Shown: in pieces, positions 45,258-53,837 of the stretch
Layout of the letters: each line of letters begins with the position of its first letter
Position numbering within the stretch: the stretch's first letter is position 1
NCBI RefSeq assembly: GCF_018614585.1
Contig: NZ_JAGGOI010000037.1
Coordinates: 22,690-86,689, forward strand
DNA from: Streptomyces sp. ISL-1
Lineage (GTDB): Bacteria; Actinomycetota; Actinomycetes; Streptomycetales; Streptomycetaceae
Direction of reading: 5' to 3'
Length of the DNA stretch: 64,000 bases
Program-made: the position numbers and the translations under genes
The notes under the pieces: generated by a model
Databases searched by the model: none
Told to the model about the DNA's origin: nothing
The model's input: only the letters and a program-made list of their open reading frames with translations

Positions 45258-46686
45258 GCCGGAATTGTCCACCCGGGGCGGTCAGTTCCGTGTGCGCGAG
45301 CAGCCCGGCGAGTTCTACGAGATCCGTGCCGGCGAGCCGGGGGAGCGCGCAGCCGGCCAGGGTGCGGCAGGCGTCGCGCCAGGTGACCGGCACGGCATCG
45401 CCGCCGCCGAGCGCGCCGGTCAGGGCGCCGGCGAGGGCGGGCGCGGAGTCGGCGACACGGGACAGGCAGGCGGCCGCGGGCACGGCTTCGGCAACCCGGC
45501 CGCGGGCGGCGGTGGCGAGGGCGAGGGCGACGGGGACGGTCTCGGCGGCGGCGATGCCGTAGCTGTAGACATGGTCGACGATCTGGTGCTCCAGGAGCGG
45601 TACGAGTTCGAAGGCGCCGTGGGCGTCGCGGGCGAGCTTGACGGCGTGCTGGGCGTTGCGGCCGATTTCGGTGGCGTCGGGGAGTTGGGCGAGGGCGGCG
45701 TCGACGGCGTCGTCGACACTCGCCCCGCCGAGCGCCGCGGCCACGGCGGCGGCCATGGCGCGGGCGCCGTGCACCCCGTCGCCGTCCTGGCTGTAACGCG
45801 CGTCGAACTCGGCGAGCGCGGCGGCGGCGGCCGGGTCGCCGGGGTGGACGACGGCCAGGACGACGGCGCGTACGCAGGCGGCGTCATCGAAGAAGTGCGG
45901 GTTGTCGTGGCCGGTGGCGGGCGGGCGCAGGCCGGTGGCCAGATTGCCGAGCCCGGCGCGTACGGAGATCCGGGCGCGGAGGGGGAGTACGGCGGACTCG
46001 ACCTCGGGGGCCCGGTCGGCGGCGGCGGCGACCTCGCTGGCGAGGGAGTTCCAGGCGAGGTCGACGGCGGCGCGCATCCGGCGGCCGGGGGCGAGCCCGG
46101 CGAACAGGTCACCGGCGGCCGTGAGCACGGTCTCGGCAGCGAAGGCGGCCCACTCGGCGTCGTCGGAGGGGCCGAGGCGGAGGGGTTCGGGGGGCTGGTT
46201 GAGGGCGATGGGGACGGGGAGCGTGGTGGTCGCGTTCTGCTCGGCGAAGTTGTCGAGCTCACGGGTGAGCCGCCGGGTCCACTCGGGCATCCGCGCGGCC
46301 CGATGCCGCGCGGCGGGCCATCCGGCGGCGTCCCCCGCGGCGAGCCCGAGGAGCAGCCCTTCGATGGGCCGGGACGGGGTGCGACCGAGGCCCACGGAAT
46401 AAGGGCCGGTCCCCCCGGAAGCGCTAGGCGCCTCGCGCGACTCGCGTGCCCCGCGAGGGTGGGATCCCGACGCCTGCGTGCGACCGGACGCCGCGCCCAC
46501 GCCCAGCGGCCCGCCCGGAGCCGGTGCCCGGCCAGCCGCGGTGCTCGTCGCTTCGCGTGTCGCGGGCCGCCTCTCCGCGGTGCTGCCGCGGCCCCCGCCC
46601 GCGCCCGGGCGCGGCGGCCCGTCCGCCTCGGGGCTCGGCGAGCTCGCCGGGGCTGGGCCGTCGAGTCCCGCGTTCTCGCTTGTCAT
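45223..46686 (-). CDS. ADP-ribosylglycohydrolase family protein (ARH-B), apparently degenerate
   Basis: 487 aa; its ATG shares a base with the ARH-A stop (TGATG). The first 105 residues are low-complexity Pro/Ala/Gly/Arg. The domain begins IEGLLLGLAAGDAAGWPAAR. The expected TDDT segment is replaced by NATTTLPVP, and the C-terminal D-x-D-T/S motif is reduced to SRVADSAPALAGALTGALGG, so several metal ligands are missing. It may be a non-catalytic partner of the other ARH proteins, or act on a different substrate. Confidence 0.82.
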   Translation of the reverse strand: MTSENAGLDGPAPASSPSPEADGPPRPGAGGGRGSTAERRPATREATSTAAGRAPAPGGPLGVGAASGRTQASGSHPRGARESREAPSASGGTGPYSVGLGRTPSRPIEGLLLGLAAGDAAGWPAARHRAARMPEWTRRLTRELDNFAEQNATTTLPVPIALNQPPEPLRLGPSDDAEWAAFAAETVLTAAGDLFAGLAPGRRMRAAVDLAWNSLASEVAAAADRAPEVESAVLPLRARISVRAGLGNLATGLRPPATGHDNPHFFDDAACVRAVVLAVVHPGDPAAAAALAEFDARYSQDGDGVHGARAMAAAVAAALGGASVDDAVDAALAQLPDATEIGRNAQHAVKLARDAHGAFELVPLLEHQIVDHVYSYGIAAAETVPVALALATAARGRVAEAVPAAACLSRVADSAPALAGALTGALGGGDAVPVTWRDACRTLAGCALPRLAGTDLVELAGLLAHTELTAPGGQFRHDDDTRDAHTR

Positions 46687-47741
46687 CACGCCGCCTGCGG
46701 GTCGTCGTCCGGAGTGAGCAGTTCCGCGATGTCCAGGACGTGGTAGCCCGTCATCGAGGGGAGGCAGCTGCCGCGGACCGGGCCGATGGCCGAGGACCAT
46801 TCCGGGGGGATCGCCCCGGCCCCGGACATCGCCCCGGCCAGCGCGCCCGCGACCGCCGCCGTGGTGTCCGCGTCGCGGCCCATGTTGACCGCGGTCAGGA
46901 CCGACGTACGGAAGTCTCCGCGAGCCGCCGCGAACGCGCCGAACGCCAGGCCGACCGCCTCCGGGGCCAGGTCCGTCCATGGGTAGCCGCCGATCACCAC
47001 CGCCGAGCGGACCGCCCGTTCCATCGCCAGGGTGTGCGCATGTGTACGCTGCGCCGCGACCACCGCGCGGCGCAGGGAGCGGGCCGTCCAGGAGTCCATC
47101 GGGACCACCGAGAGCGCCGCGCCGATCACCCCGGCCGGGCCCGCGCCCGTCATCGCCGCGGCGACGCCCGCCGCCACGGCCTGCCCGCCGTAGATGCCCT
47201 CCCCGTCGTGGCTGACGGTGCCGTCGATCGCGACCAGCCGCGCCGCCTCCGCCGGGTGTCCCGCCGCGAAGACGCCGAAGGGCGCCGCGCGCATCGCCAG
47301 CCCGTCGCTCCACGCGTGCCGGTGCTGGGCCGAGATGGGGGCGGCGAGCCCGCGCCGCAGATTCTCCAGGGTGCCGCGTTCGCTGAACCCCGCCCCGCGG
47401 AACGGGCCTTCGTCCAGATCCGCGATCCACAGGTGCCACGCCGTCTCGACATGCGCGACGGTCAGCGCCGAGCCGTGCCGAGCCAGCAACAGGCCGGAGA
47501 AGATCGCGTACTCCGTGTCGTCGGTACCCGCCGGGTCCTCGCTCACGAAGCCTTCGATACGGCCCCACCGGCGGCGGATCTCGGACGGCCGCATGTTCTC
47601 GGCGGGAGCGCCGAGCGCATCGCCCACCGCGAGGCCGAGCAGTGCGCCGCAGGCCCGGTCGCGGAGTACGGCGGCGGTCGTCACAGGGGCGGTGGGGGCG
47701 CGGTCGGCGGGATCAGCGGGATTGCATGCAATCAACTCCAT
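46686..47741 (-). CDS. ADP-ribosylglycohydrolase family protein (ARH-A), canonical
   Basis: 351 aa from ATG 47741 with AAAGGGG upstream. Intact motifs: GALLGLAVGDALGAPAEN, DPAGTDDTEYAIFSGLLL, GTVSHDGEGIYGG, and NMGRDADTTAAVAGALAGAM. It is the first gene of the seven-gene operon. A perfect 14-bp palindrome lies within codons 4-8 and may be an operator. The family hydrolyses ADP-ribosyl or related ribosyl bonds; as a canonical member it is likely active. Confidence 0.9.
   Translation of the reverse strand: MELIACNPADPADRAPTAPVTTAAVLRDRACGALLGLAVGDALGAPAENMRPSEIRRRWGRIEGFVSEDPAGTDDTEYAIFSGLLLARHGSALTVAHVETAWHLWIADLDEGPFRGAGFSERGTLENLRRGLAAPISAQHRHAWSDGLAMRAAPFGVFAAGHPAEAARLVAIDGTVSHDGEGIYGGQAVAAGVAAAMTGAGPAGVIGAALSVVPMDSWTARSLRRAVVAAQRTHAHTLAMERAVRSAVVIGGYPWTDLAPEAVGLAFGAFAAARGDFRTSVLTAVNMGRDADTTAAVAGALAGAMSGAGAIPPEWSSAIGPVRGSCLPSMTGYHVLDIAELLTPDDDPQAA
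47720..47733. promoter_or_regulatory. Perfect 14-bp palindrome at the 5' end of the ARH operon
   Basis: GATTGCATGCAATC reads the same on both strands and is AT-richer than its surroundings. It lies 8 bases inside ARH-A, where a LacI-type or similar repressor could block transcription. A further CCTG-n4-CAGG lies upstream near 47843. No regulator gene is adjacent. Confidence 0.45.
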
Positions 47742-47949
47742 GGGGCGGGCCCCTTTCGCGCGCACCGAGCCTGTTCCTGCATCTGTGCCACACGCGATAC
47801 GCGACGAGTCTGAGAAACGTGTCTGTCACCCGCCTGACTACAGGTAAGTACGGCCTGCCTTGCTGGCGCGGCCCTTACATCGTGCGTATTTTCGAGGGTG
47901 TTGAGGGGGGAGCGGACCATCGGGCCCGCTGCCGGAGAAGGGGAGAACT

Positions 47950-48678
47950 GTGTCCATCATCGAAACCGGGGCGACGCTCCACGCAGCGCACCGCGACAAC
48001 CACACCCACCGTGATGTCAGCGGCGGCTGGTTGCGCCCCGCGGTTTTCGGCGCGATGGACGGACTGGTCTCCAACCTCGCCCTGATGACCGGTGTCGCGG
48101 GCGGCGCCGTGTCCCAGCAGACCATCGTCATCACAGGGCTCGCCGGACTCGCCGCGGGCGCCTTCTCGATGGCGGCCGGCGAATACACCTCGGTGGCCTC
48201 CCAGCGGGAGCTCGTCCAGGCCGAACTGGACGTGGAGCGGCGGGAGTTGCGCAAGCACCCGGTCGACGAGATGGAAGAGCTCGCCGCGCTGTACGTGGCT
48301 CGCGGCGTGGAGCCCGCGCTTGCCCGCGAAGTGGCGATGCAGCTCTCCAGGGACCCCGAGCAGGCGCTGGAGATCCACGCCCGCGAGGAGCTCGGCATCG
48401 ACCCGGACGACCTGCCGTCGCCGACCGTCGCCGCCGTCTCGTCCTTCGGCTCGTTCGCGCTGGGCGCGCTGCTGCCCGTGCTGCCGTATCTCCTCGGCGC
48501 GAGCTCCCTGTGGCCCGCGGTGCTGCTCGCGCTGGTGGGGCTCTTCGCCTGCGGCGCACTCGTCGCCCGGGTGACCGCGCGCAGCTGGTGGTACAGCGGA
48601 CTGCGCCAGCTGGTCCTCGGCGGCGCGGCGGCGGCCGTCACCTACGGGCTCGGGGCGCTGCTCGGCCTGGCTCTCTGA
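47950..48678 (+). CDS. VIT1/CCC1-family metal transporter
   Basis: 242 aa from GTG 47950 with AAGGGGAGA upstream. Features of the family: GGWLRPAVFGAMDGLVSNLALMTGVAG (first helix with the metal-path Asp), AAGAFSMAAGEYTSVASQRE with the Glu-containing second helix, and a charged cytoplasmic domain (LVQAELDVERRELRKHP...EELGID). Three more helices follow. Plant and yeast relatives move Fe2+ or Mn2+; bacterial homologues are thought to export them. It is divergent from the ARH operon. Confidence 0.92.
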   Translation: MSIIETGATLHAAHRDNHTHRDVSGGWLRPAVFGAMDGLVSNLALMTGVAGGAVSQQTIVITGLAGLAAGAFSMAAGEYTSVASQRELVQAELDVERRELRKHPVDEMEELAALYVARGVEPALAREVAMQLSRDPEQALEIHAREELGIDPDDLPSPTVAAVSSFGSFALGALLPVLPYLLGASSLWPAVLLALVGLFACGALVARVTARSWWYSGLRQLVLGGAAAAVTYGLGALLGLAL

Positions 48679-48870
48679 CCCGCGGCGCGCGCACACGCGG
48701 CCCCGTGGCCCTCTGATCCGCGCCCTGCGCGCAGCCGCGCCGTGCGCACCCGCGCACCCGTGGCTCACTGACCCGCGCCCCCCGGAAGCGGCCCGCGCAC
48801 CCCGGGTCCCGGCGTCCGCGCCCCCTGACCCGTGGCCGTCTGATCCGCGCCCCCGGGCCCGGCGAAACCA
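48679..48870. repeat. Degenerate stop-codon-containing repeats after the VIT1-like gene
   Basis: Short blocks resembling CTCTGACCCGCG recur at irregular 40-60 bp spacing (48675, 48711, 48768, 48824, 48838 approximately), each carrying TGA as at the gene end. They look like decayed duplications of the gene's last codons. No protein is encoded. Confidence 0.55.
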
Positions 48871-49271
48871 CTGAGCAGCCCGCCGGCTCCCACCAGGGGC
48901 CGGTGCCTCCGTGTGCGCCCCGGCCGCCGCCCCGAAGGTTTGTGACGTACCTCCCCCCTCCGAATACCCCCATCAGGTGAGACACTGTGGATGGCGCTAC
49001 ATATGCAGCCGTTACTCCGCGGTTTCGACCCCTTAACCACCGGGCATGAGCCGTAGGCGCTGCCGGCAATGAAGCCTGCTCTGAGACGGACCCAGGGACA
49101 TCGATCTGTCCGACTGTGTCCCCCTTCACCGCTACCGCGCGGTGTCCGCATGTTGGAATGACCTATCCGCTTTCCGAGAAGCACTCCATCATGTAACCTG
49201 CACGAAATTTCGCGGAGGGCCAACGTCGTCCCTCGGTAGTTGCATATGCCACGACGACGACGGGAGTGCCG
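48871..49271. other. gltB upstream region with lower GC and possible control sites
   Basis: About 400 bp without a gene. It is less GC-rich than its surroundings and contains a stem (GGGACA / TGTCCC around 49095-49125). GTAAC-n6-GAAAT at 49193-49208 fits one half of the GlnR consensus (gTnAc-n6-GaAAc) with one mismatch. The second half-site is not evident. It probably holds the gltB promoter and leader. Confidence 0.4.
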
Positions 49272-52200
49272 ATGCGTTCCGACGCCTGGTCGCCCATGGA
49301 CGGTCGCCCCACCCCCCAGGGGATGTACGACCCCCGTAACGAGCACGACGCCTGCGGCGTCGGGTTCGTGGCCACCCTTACCGGTGTTGCCAGCCATGAG
49401 CTGGTCGAGCAGGCGCTGACCGTACTGCGTAATCTCGAGCACCGCGGTGCCACCGGCTCCGAGCCCGACTCTGGTGACGGCGCCGGCATCCTGCTTCAGG
49501 TCCCGGACGCATTTTTGCGTGAGGTCACCGGCTTCGAGCTTCCCGAGGCCGGTTCGTACGCCGTCGGCATCGCCTTCCTGCCGGCCGACGAGACCGCCGG
49601 CGCCGTCTCACGTATCGAGACGATCGCCGCCGAAGAGGGCCTGACGGTCCTCGGCTGGCGCGAGGTCCCGGCCTCCCCGGATCTGCTCGGCAACGGCGCG
49701 CGCGCCACCATGCCGGCCTTCTCCCAGCTCTTCGTGTCGGACGGACCCGACGGCAGCAAGGGCATCGCGCTGGACCGCAAGGCGTTCGTGCTGCGCAAGC
49801 GCGCCGAGCGCGAGGCCGGCGTCTACTTCCCCTCGCTCTCCGCCCGCACCATCGTTTACAAGGGCATGCTGACCACCGGCCAGCTGGAGCCCTTCTTCCC
49901 GGACCTCTCCGACCGCCGCCTGGCGACCGCCGTCGCGCTCGTGCACTCGCGGTTCTCGACCAACACCTTCCCGAGCTGGCCGCTCGCCCACCCGTACCGC
50001 TTCGTCGCGCACAACGGCGAGATCAACACGGTCAAGGGCAACCGCAACTGGATGCGTGCCCGTGAGTCGCAGCTCGCCTCCGAGCTCTTCGGCGCGGACA
50101 AGCTGGAGCGGATCTTCCCGGTGTGTACGCCGGACGCCTCCGACTCCGCGTCCTTCGACGAGGTCCTTGAGCTCCTGCACCTCGGCGGCCGCTCGCTGCC
50201 GCACTCCGTGCTGATGATGGTCCCCGAGGCGTGGGAGAACCACGACTCCATGGACCCGGCCCGGCGCGCCTTCTACCAGTACCACTCCACGATGATGGAG
50301 CCCTGGGACGGCCCGGCCTGCGTCACCTTCACCGACGGCACCCAGGTCGGCGCGGTCCTCGACCGTAACGGTCTGCGCCCCGGACGTTACTGGGTCACCG
50401 ACGACGGACTCGTCGTCCTCTCCTCCGAGGTCGGCGTCCTCGACATCGACCCGGCCAAGGTCGTCCGCAAGGGCCGCCTCCAGCCCGGCAGGATGTTCCT
50501 CGTCGACACCGCCGAGGGCCGCATCATCGAGGACGACGAGATCAAGTCCGCGCTCGCCGCCGAGCTTCCGTACCAGGAGTGGCTCGAGGCCGGCGAGATC
50601 GAGCTCGAGGACCTGCCCGAGCGTGAGCACATCGTCCACACTCACGCCTCGGTCACCCGCCGCCAGCAGACCTTCGGGTACACCGAGGAGGAGCTGCGCA
50701 TCATCCTCGCGCCCATGGCCAGGACCAGCGGTGAGCCGCTCGGCTCCATGGGCACGGACTCCCCGATCGCGGCCCTGTCCGAGCGGCCCCGGCTGCTCTT
50801 CGACTACTTCACCCAGCTGTTCGCGCAGGTCACCAACCCGCCGCTGGACGCCATCCGCGAGGAGCTCGTCACCTCGCTGTACTCCTCGCTCGGCCCGCAG
50901 GGCAACCTGCTGGAGCCGACCGCGGCCTCCTGCCGGTCCGTCACGCTGCCCTTCCCGGTGATCGACAACGACGAGCTGGCCAAGCTCATCCACATCAACG
51001 CCGACGGCGACATGCCGGGCATGACCGCCGCGACCCTCTCCGGTCTCTACCGCGTGAGCGGGGGCAGCGACGCCCTCGCGGCCCGTATCGAGGAGATCTG
51101 CGCCGAGGCCGACGCCGCCATAGAGGACGGCGCCCGCCTGATCGTCCTCTCGGACCGGCACTCGGACGCCGAGCACGCGCCGATCCCGTCACTGCTGCTC
51201 ACCTCCGCCGTGCACCACCACCTCATCCGCACCAAGCAGCGCGCCCAGGTGGGTCTGCTCGTCGAGGCCGGCGATGTACGCGAGGTGCACCATGTCGCGC
51301 TTCTCATCGGCTACGGCGCGGCCGCGGTCAACCCGTACCTGGCGATGGAGACGGTCGAGGACCTGGTCCGCGCCGGCACCTTCATCGAGGGCCTGGAGCC
51401 CGAGAAGGCCATCCGCAACCTGATCTACGCGCTGGGCAAGGGCGTCCTGAAGGTCATGTCCAAGATGGGCATCTCGACCGTGGCCTCCTACCGCGGCGCG
51501 CAGGTCTTCGAGGCCGTCGGCCTCGACGAGACCTTCGTGGAGAAGTACTTCAACGGCACCGCCACGAAGATCGGCGGAGCCGGACTCGACGTCGTCGCCA
51601 AGGAGGTCGCAGCCCGGCACGCCAAGGCCTACCCGGCTTCCGGCATCGCGGCCTCGCACCGTGCGCTGGAGATCGGCGGCGAGTACCAGTGGCGGCGTGA
51701 GGGCGAGCCGCACCTCTTCGACCCGGAGACGGTCTTCCGGCTGCAGCACGCCACGCGCTCGCGCAGCTACGACATCTTCAAGAAGTACACCGACCGGGTG
51801 AACGAGCAGTCCGAGCGGCTGATGACGCTCCGTGGCCTGTTCGACTTCAAGAGCGACCGCGGGCCCATCCCGCTCGAAGAGGTCGAGCCGGCCTCCGAGA
51901 TCGTCAAGCGCTTCTCCACCGGCGCCATGTCGTACGGCTCGATCTCCCGCGAGGCGCACGAGACCCTCGCCATTGCCATGAACCGGCTGGGCGGCAAGTC
52001 CAACACCGGCGAGGGCGGCGAGGACGCGGACCGTCTGTACGACCCGGAGCGCCGCTCGTCCATCAAGCAGGTCGCTTCCGGCCGCTTCGGTGTGACCTCT
52101 GAGTACCTGGTCAACGCGGACGACATCCAGATCAAGATGGCGCAGGGCGCGAAGCCCGGCGAGGGCGGCCAGCTGCCCGGCCACAAGGTCTACCCCTGGG

Positions 52201-53837
52201 TCGCCAAGACCCGGCACTCGACCCCGGGCGTCGGTCTGATCTCCCCGCCGCCGCACCACGACATCTACTCCATCGAGGACCTGGCTCAGCTGATCCATGA
52301 CCTCAAGAACGCCAACCCGGCCGCCCGCATCCATGTGAAGCTGGTCTCCGAGGTCGGCGTCGGCACGGTCGCCGCGGGTGTCTCCAAGGCGCACGCGGAC
52401 GTCGTGCTGATCTCCGGCCACGACGGCGGCACCGGCGCCTCTCCGCTCACTTCGCTGAAGCACGCGGGCGGCCCCTGGGAGCTCGGTCTCGCCGAGACCC
52501 AGCAGACCTTGCTGCTCAACGGCCTGCGCGACCGCATCGTCGTCCAGACCGACGGCCAGCTCAAGACCGGCCGTGACGTCGTCATCGCCGCGTTGCTCGG
52601 CGCCGAGGAGTTCGGTTTCGCGACCGCGCCGCTCGTCGTCTCCGGCTGCATCATGATGCGCGTCTGCCACCTGGACACCTGCCCGGTCGGCATCGCCACA
52701 CAGAACCCGGTGCTGCGCGAGCGGTTCGCCGGCAAGGCCGAATATGTCGTCAACTTCTTCGAGTTCATCGCCGAGGAGGTCCGTGAGCTCCTCGCCGAGC
52801 TGGGCTTCCGTTCGCTCGAAGAGGCCGTCGGCCACGCGGAACTGCTCCAGACCGAGCGAGCCGTGAACCACTGGAAGGCGCAGGGCCTCGACCTGGCTCC
52901 GCTCTTCTATGTTCCTGAGCTGCCGGACGGCGCGGTGCGCCATGCGCTGATCGAGCAGGACCACGGCCTGGAGAAGGCGCTCGACAAGGAGCTGATCCAG
53001 CTCGCCGCCGAAGCGCTGAACGCCGCCACGGCCGAGGAGGCCCAGCCGGTCCGCGCGCAGGTCGCGATCCGCAACATCAACCGGACCGTCGGCACGATGC
53101 TCGGTTACGAGGTGACGAAGAAGTTCGGCGGCGCGGGTCTGCCCGACGACACCATCGACATCACCTTCACCGGCTCGGCCGGCCAGTCCTTCGGCGCGTT
53201 CGTCCCGCGGGGCATCACGCTGCGCCTGGAGGGCGACGCCAACGACTACGTCGGCAAGGGTCTCTCCGGCGGCCGCATCATCGTCCGCCCGGACCGGGGC
53301 GCCGACCACCTCGCCGAGTACTCCACCATCGCGGGCAACACCATCGCCTACGGCGCGACCGGCGGCGAGCTGTTCCTGCGAGGCCGCACCGGCGAGCGGT
53401 TCTGCGTCCGCAACTCCGGCGCCACGGTCGTCTCGGAGGGCGTGGGCGACCACGGCTGCGAGTACATGACCGGCGGCCACGCGGTGGTGCTCGGTGAGAC
53501 CGGACGTAACTTCGCGGCCGGCATGTCCGGCGGTGTCGCGTACGTCATCGACCTCGACCCCGACAACGTCAACGTCGGCAATGTCGGTGCCATCGAGGCC
53601 CTCTCGGACTCCGACAAGCAGTGGCTGCACGATGTCGTGCGCCGCCACGAGGAGGAGACCGGCTCGACCGTCGCGTCGAAGCTGCTGGCCGAGTGGTCCC
53701 TCGCGGTGGACCGGTTCAGCAAGATCATCCCGACCACGTACAAGGCAGTGCTCGCCGCCAAGGACGCCGCTGAGCTCGCCGGTCTCTCCGAGCAGGAGAC
53801 CACCGAGAAGATGATGGAGGCGGCGACCAATGGCTGA
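49272..53837 (+). CDS. gltB: Glutamate synthase (NADPH/ferredoxin type) large subunit
   Basis: 1521 aa from ATG 49272 (GGGAG five bases upstream); GTG 49266 is an alternative. A short propeptide ends before the catalytic Cys in HDACGVGFVATL (about residue 24). Then come the Ntn glutaminase domain, the FMN barrel with GEGGEDADRLYDPERR, HVKLVSEVGVGTVAAGVSKAHAD and ISGHDGGTGASPLTS. The 3Fe-4S cysteines are in VSGCIMMRVCHLDTCPVGIAT, and a GXGXG-like C-terminal domain follows. It converts glutamine and 2-oxoglutarate to two glutamates. Overlaps gltD by 8 bp. Confidence 0.97.
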   Translation: MRSDAWSPMDGRPTPQGMYDPRNEHDACGVGFVATLTGVASHELVEQALTVLRNLEHRGATGSEPDSGDGAGILLQVPDAFLREVTGFELPEAGSYAVGIAFLPADETAGAVSRIETIAAEEGLTVLGWREVPASPDLLGNGARATMPAFSQLFVSDGPDGSKGIALDRKAFVLRKRAEREAGVYFPSLSARTIVYKGMLTTGQLEPFFPDLSDRRLATAVALVHSRFSTNTFPSWPLAHPYRFVAHNGEINTVKGNRNWMRARESQLASELFGADKLERIFPVCTPDASDSASFDEVLELLHLGGRSLPHSVLMMVPEAWENHDSMDPARRAFYQYHSTMMEPWDGPACVTFTDGTQVGAVLDRNGLRPGRYWVTDDGLVVLSSEVGVLDIDPAKVVRKGRLQPGRMFLVDTAEGRIIEDDEIKSALAAELPYQEWLEAGEIELEDLPEREHIVHTHASVTRRQQTFGYTEEELRIILAPMARTSGEPLGSMGTDSPIAALSERPRLLFDYFTQLFAQVTNPPLDAIREELVTSLYSSLGPQGNLLEPTAASCRSVTLPFPVIDNDELAKLIHINADGDMPGMTAATLSGLYRVSGGSDALAARIEEICAEADAAIEDGARLIVLSDRHSDAEHAPIPSLLLTSAVHHHLIRTKQRAQVGLLVEAGDVREVHHVALLIGYGAAAVNPYLAMETVEDLVRAGTFIEGLEPEKAIRNLIYALGKGVLKVMSKMGISTVASYRGAQVFEAVGLDETFVEKYFNGTATKIGGAGLDVVAKEVAARHAKAYPASGIAASHRALEIGGEYQWRREGEPHLFDPETVFRLQHATRSRSYDIFKKYTDRVNEQSERLMTLRGLFDFKSDRGPIPLEEVEPASEIVKRFSTGAMSYGSISREAHETLAIAMNRLGGKSNTGEGGEDADRLYDPERRSSIKQVASGRFGVTSEYLVNADDIQIKMAQGAKPGEGGQLPGHKVYPWVAKTRHSTPGVGLISPPPHHDIYSIEDLAQLIHDLKNANPAARIHVKLVSEVGVGTVAAGVSKAHADVVLISGHDGGTGASPLTSLKHAGGPWELGLAETQQTLLLNGLRDRIVVQTDGQLKTGRDVVIAALLGAEEFGFATAPLVVSGCIMMRVCHLDTCPVGIATQNPVLRERFAGKAEYVVNFFEFIAEEVRELLAELGFRSLEEAVGHAELLQTERAVNHWKAQGLDLAPLFYVPELPDGAVRHALIEQDHGLEKALDKELIQLAAEALNAATAEEAQPVRAQVAIRNINRTVGTMLGYEVTKKFGGAGLPDDTIDITFTGSAGQSFGAFVPRGITLRLEGDANDYVGKGLSGGRIIVRPDRGADHLAEYSTIAGNTIAYGATGGELFLRGRTGERFCVRNSGATVVSEGVGDHGCEYMTGGHAVVLGETGRNFAAGMSGGVAYVIDLDPDNVNVGNVGAIEALSDSDKQWLHDVVRRHEEETGSTVASKLLAEWSLAVDRFSKIIPTTYKAVLAAKDAAELAGLSEQETTEKMMEAATNG

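Noticed and set aside
39583..47741. A secondary-metabolite or toxin-antitoxin cluster
   Set aside because: No synthase, carrier, transferase toxin or small partner gene is present; the genes are metabolic hydrolases, a kinase and CoA enzymes.
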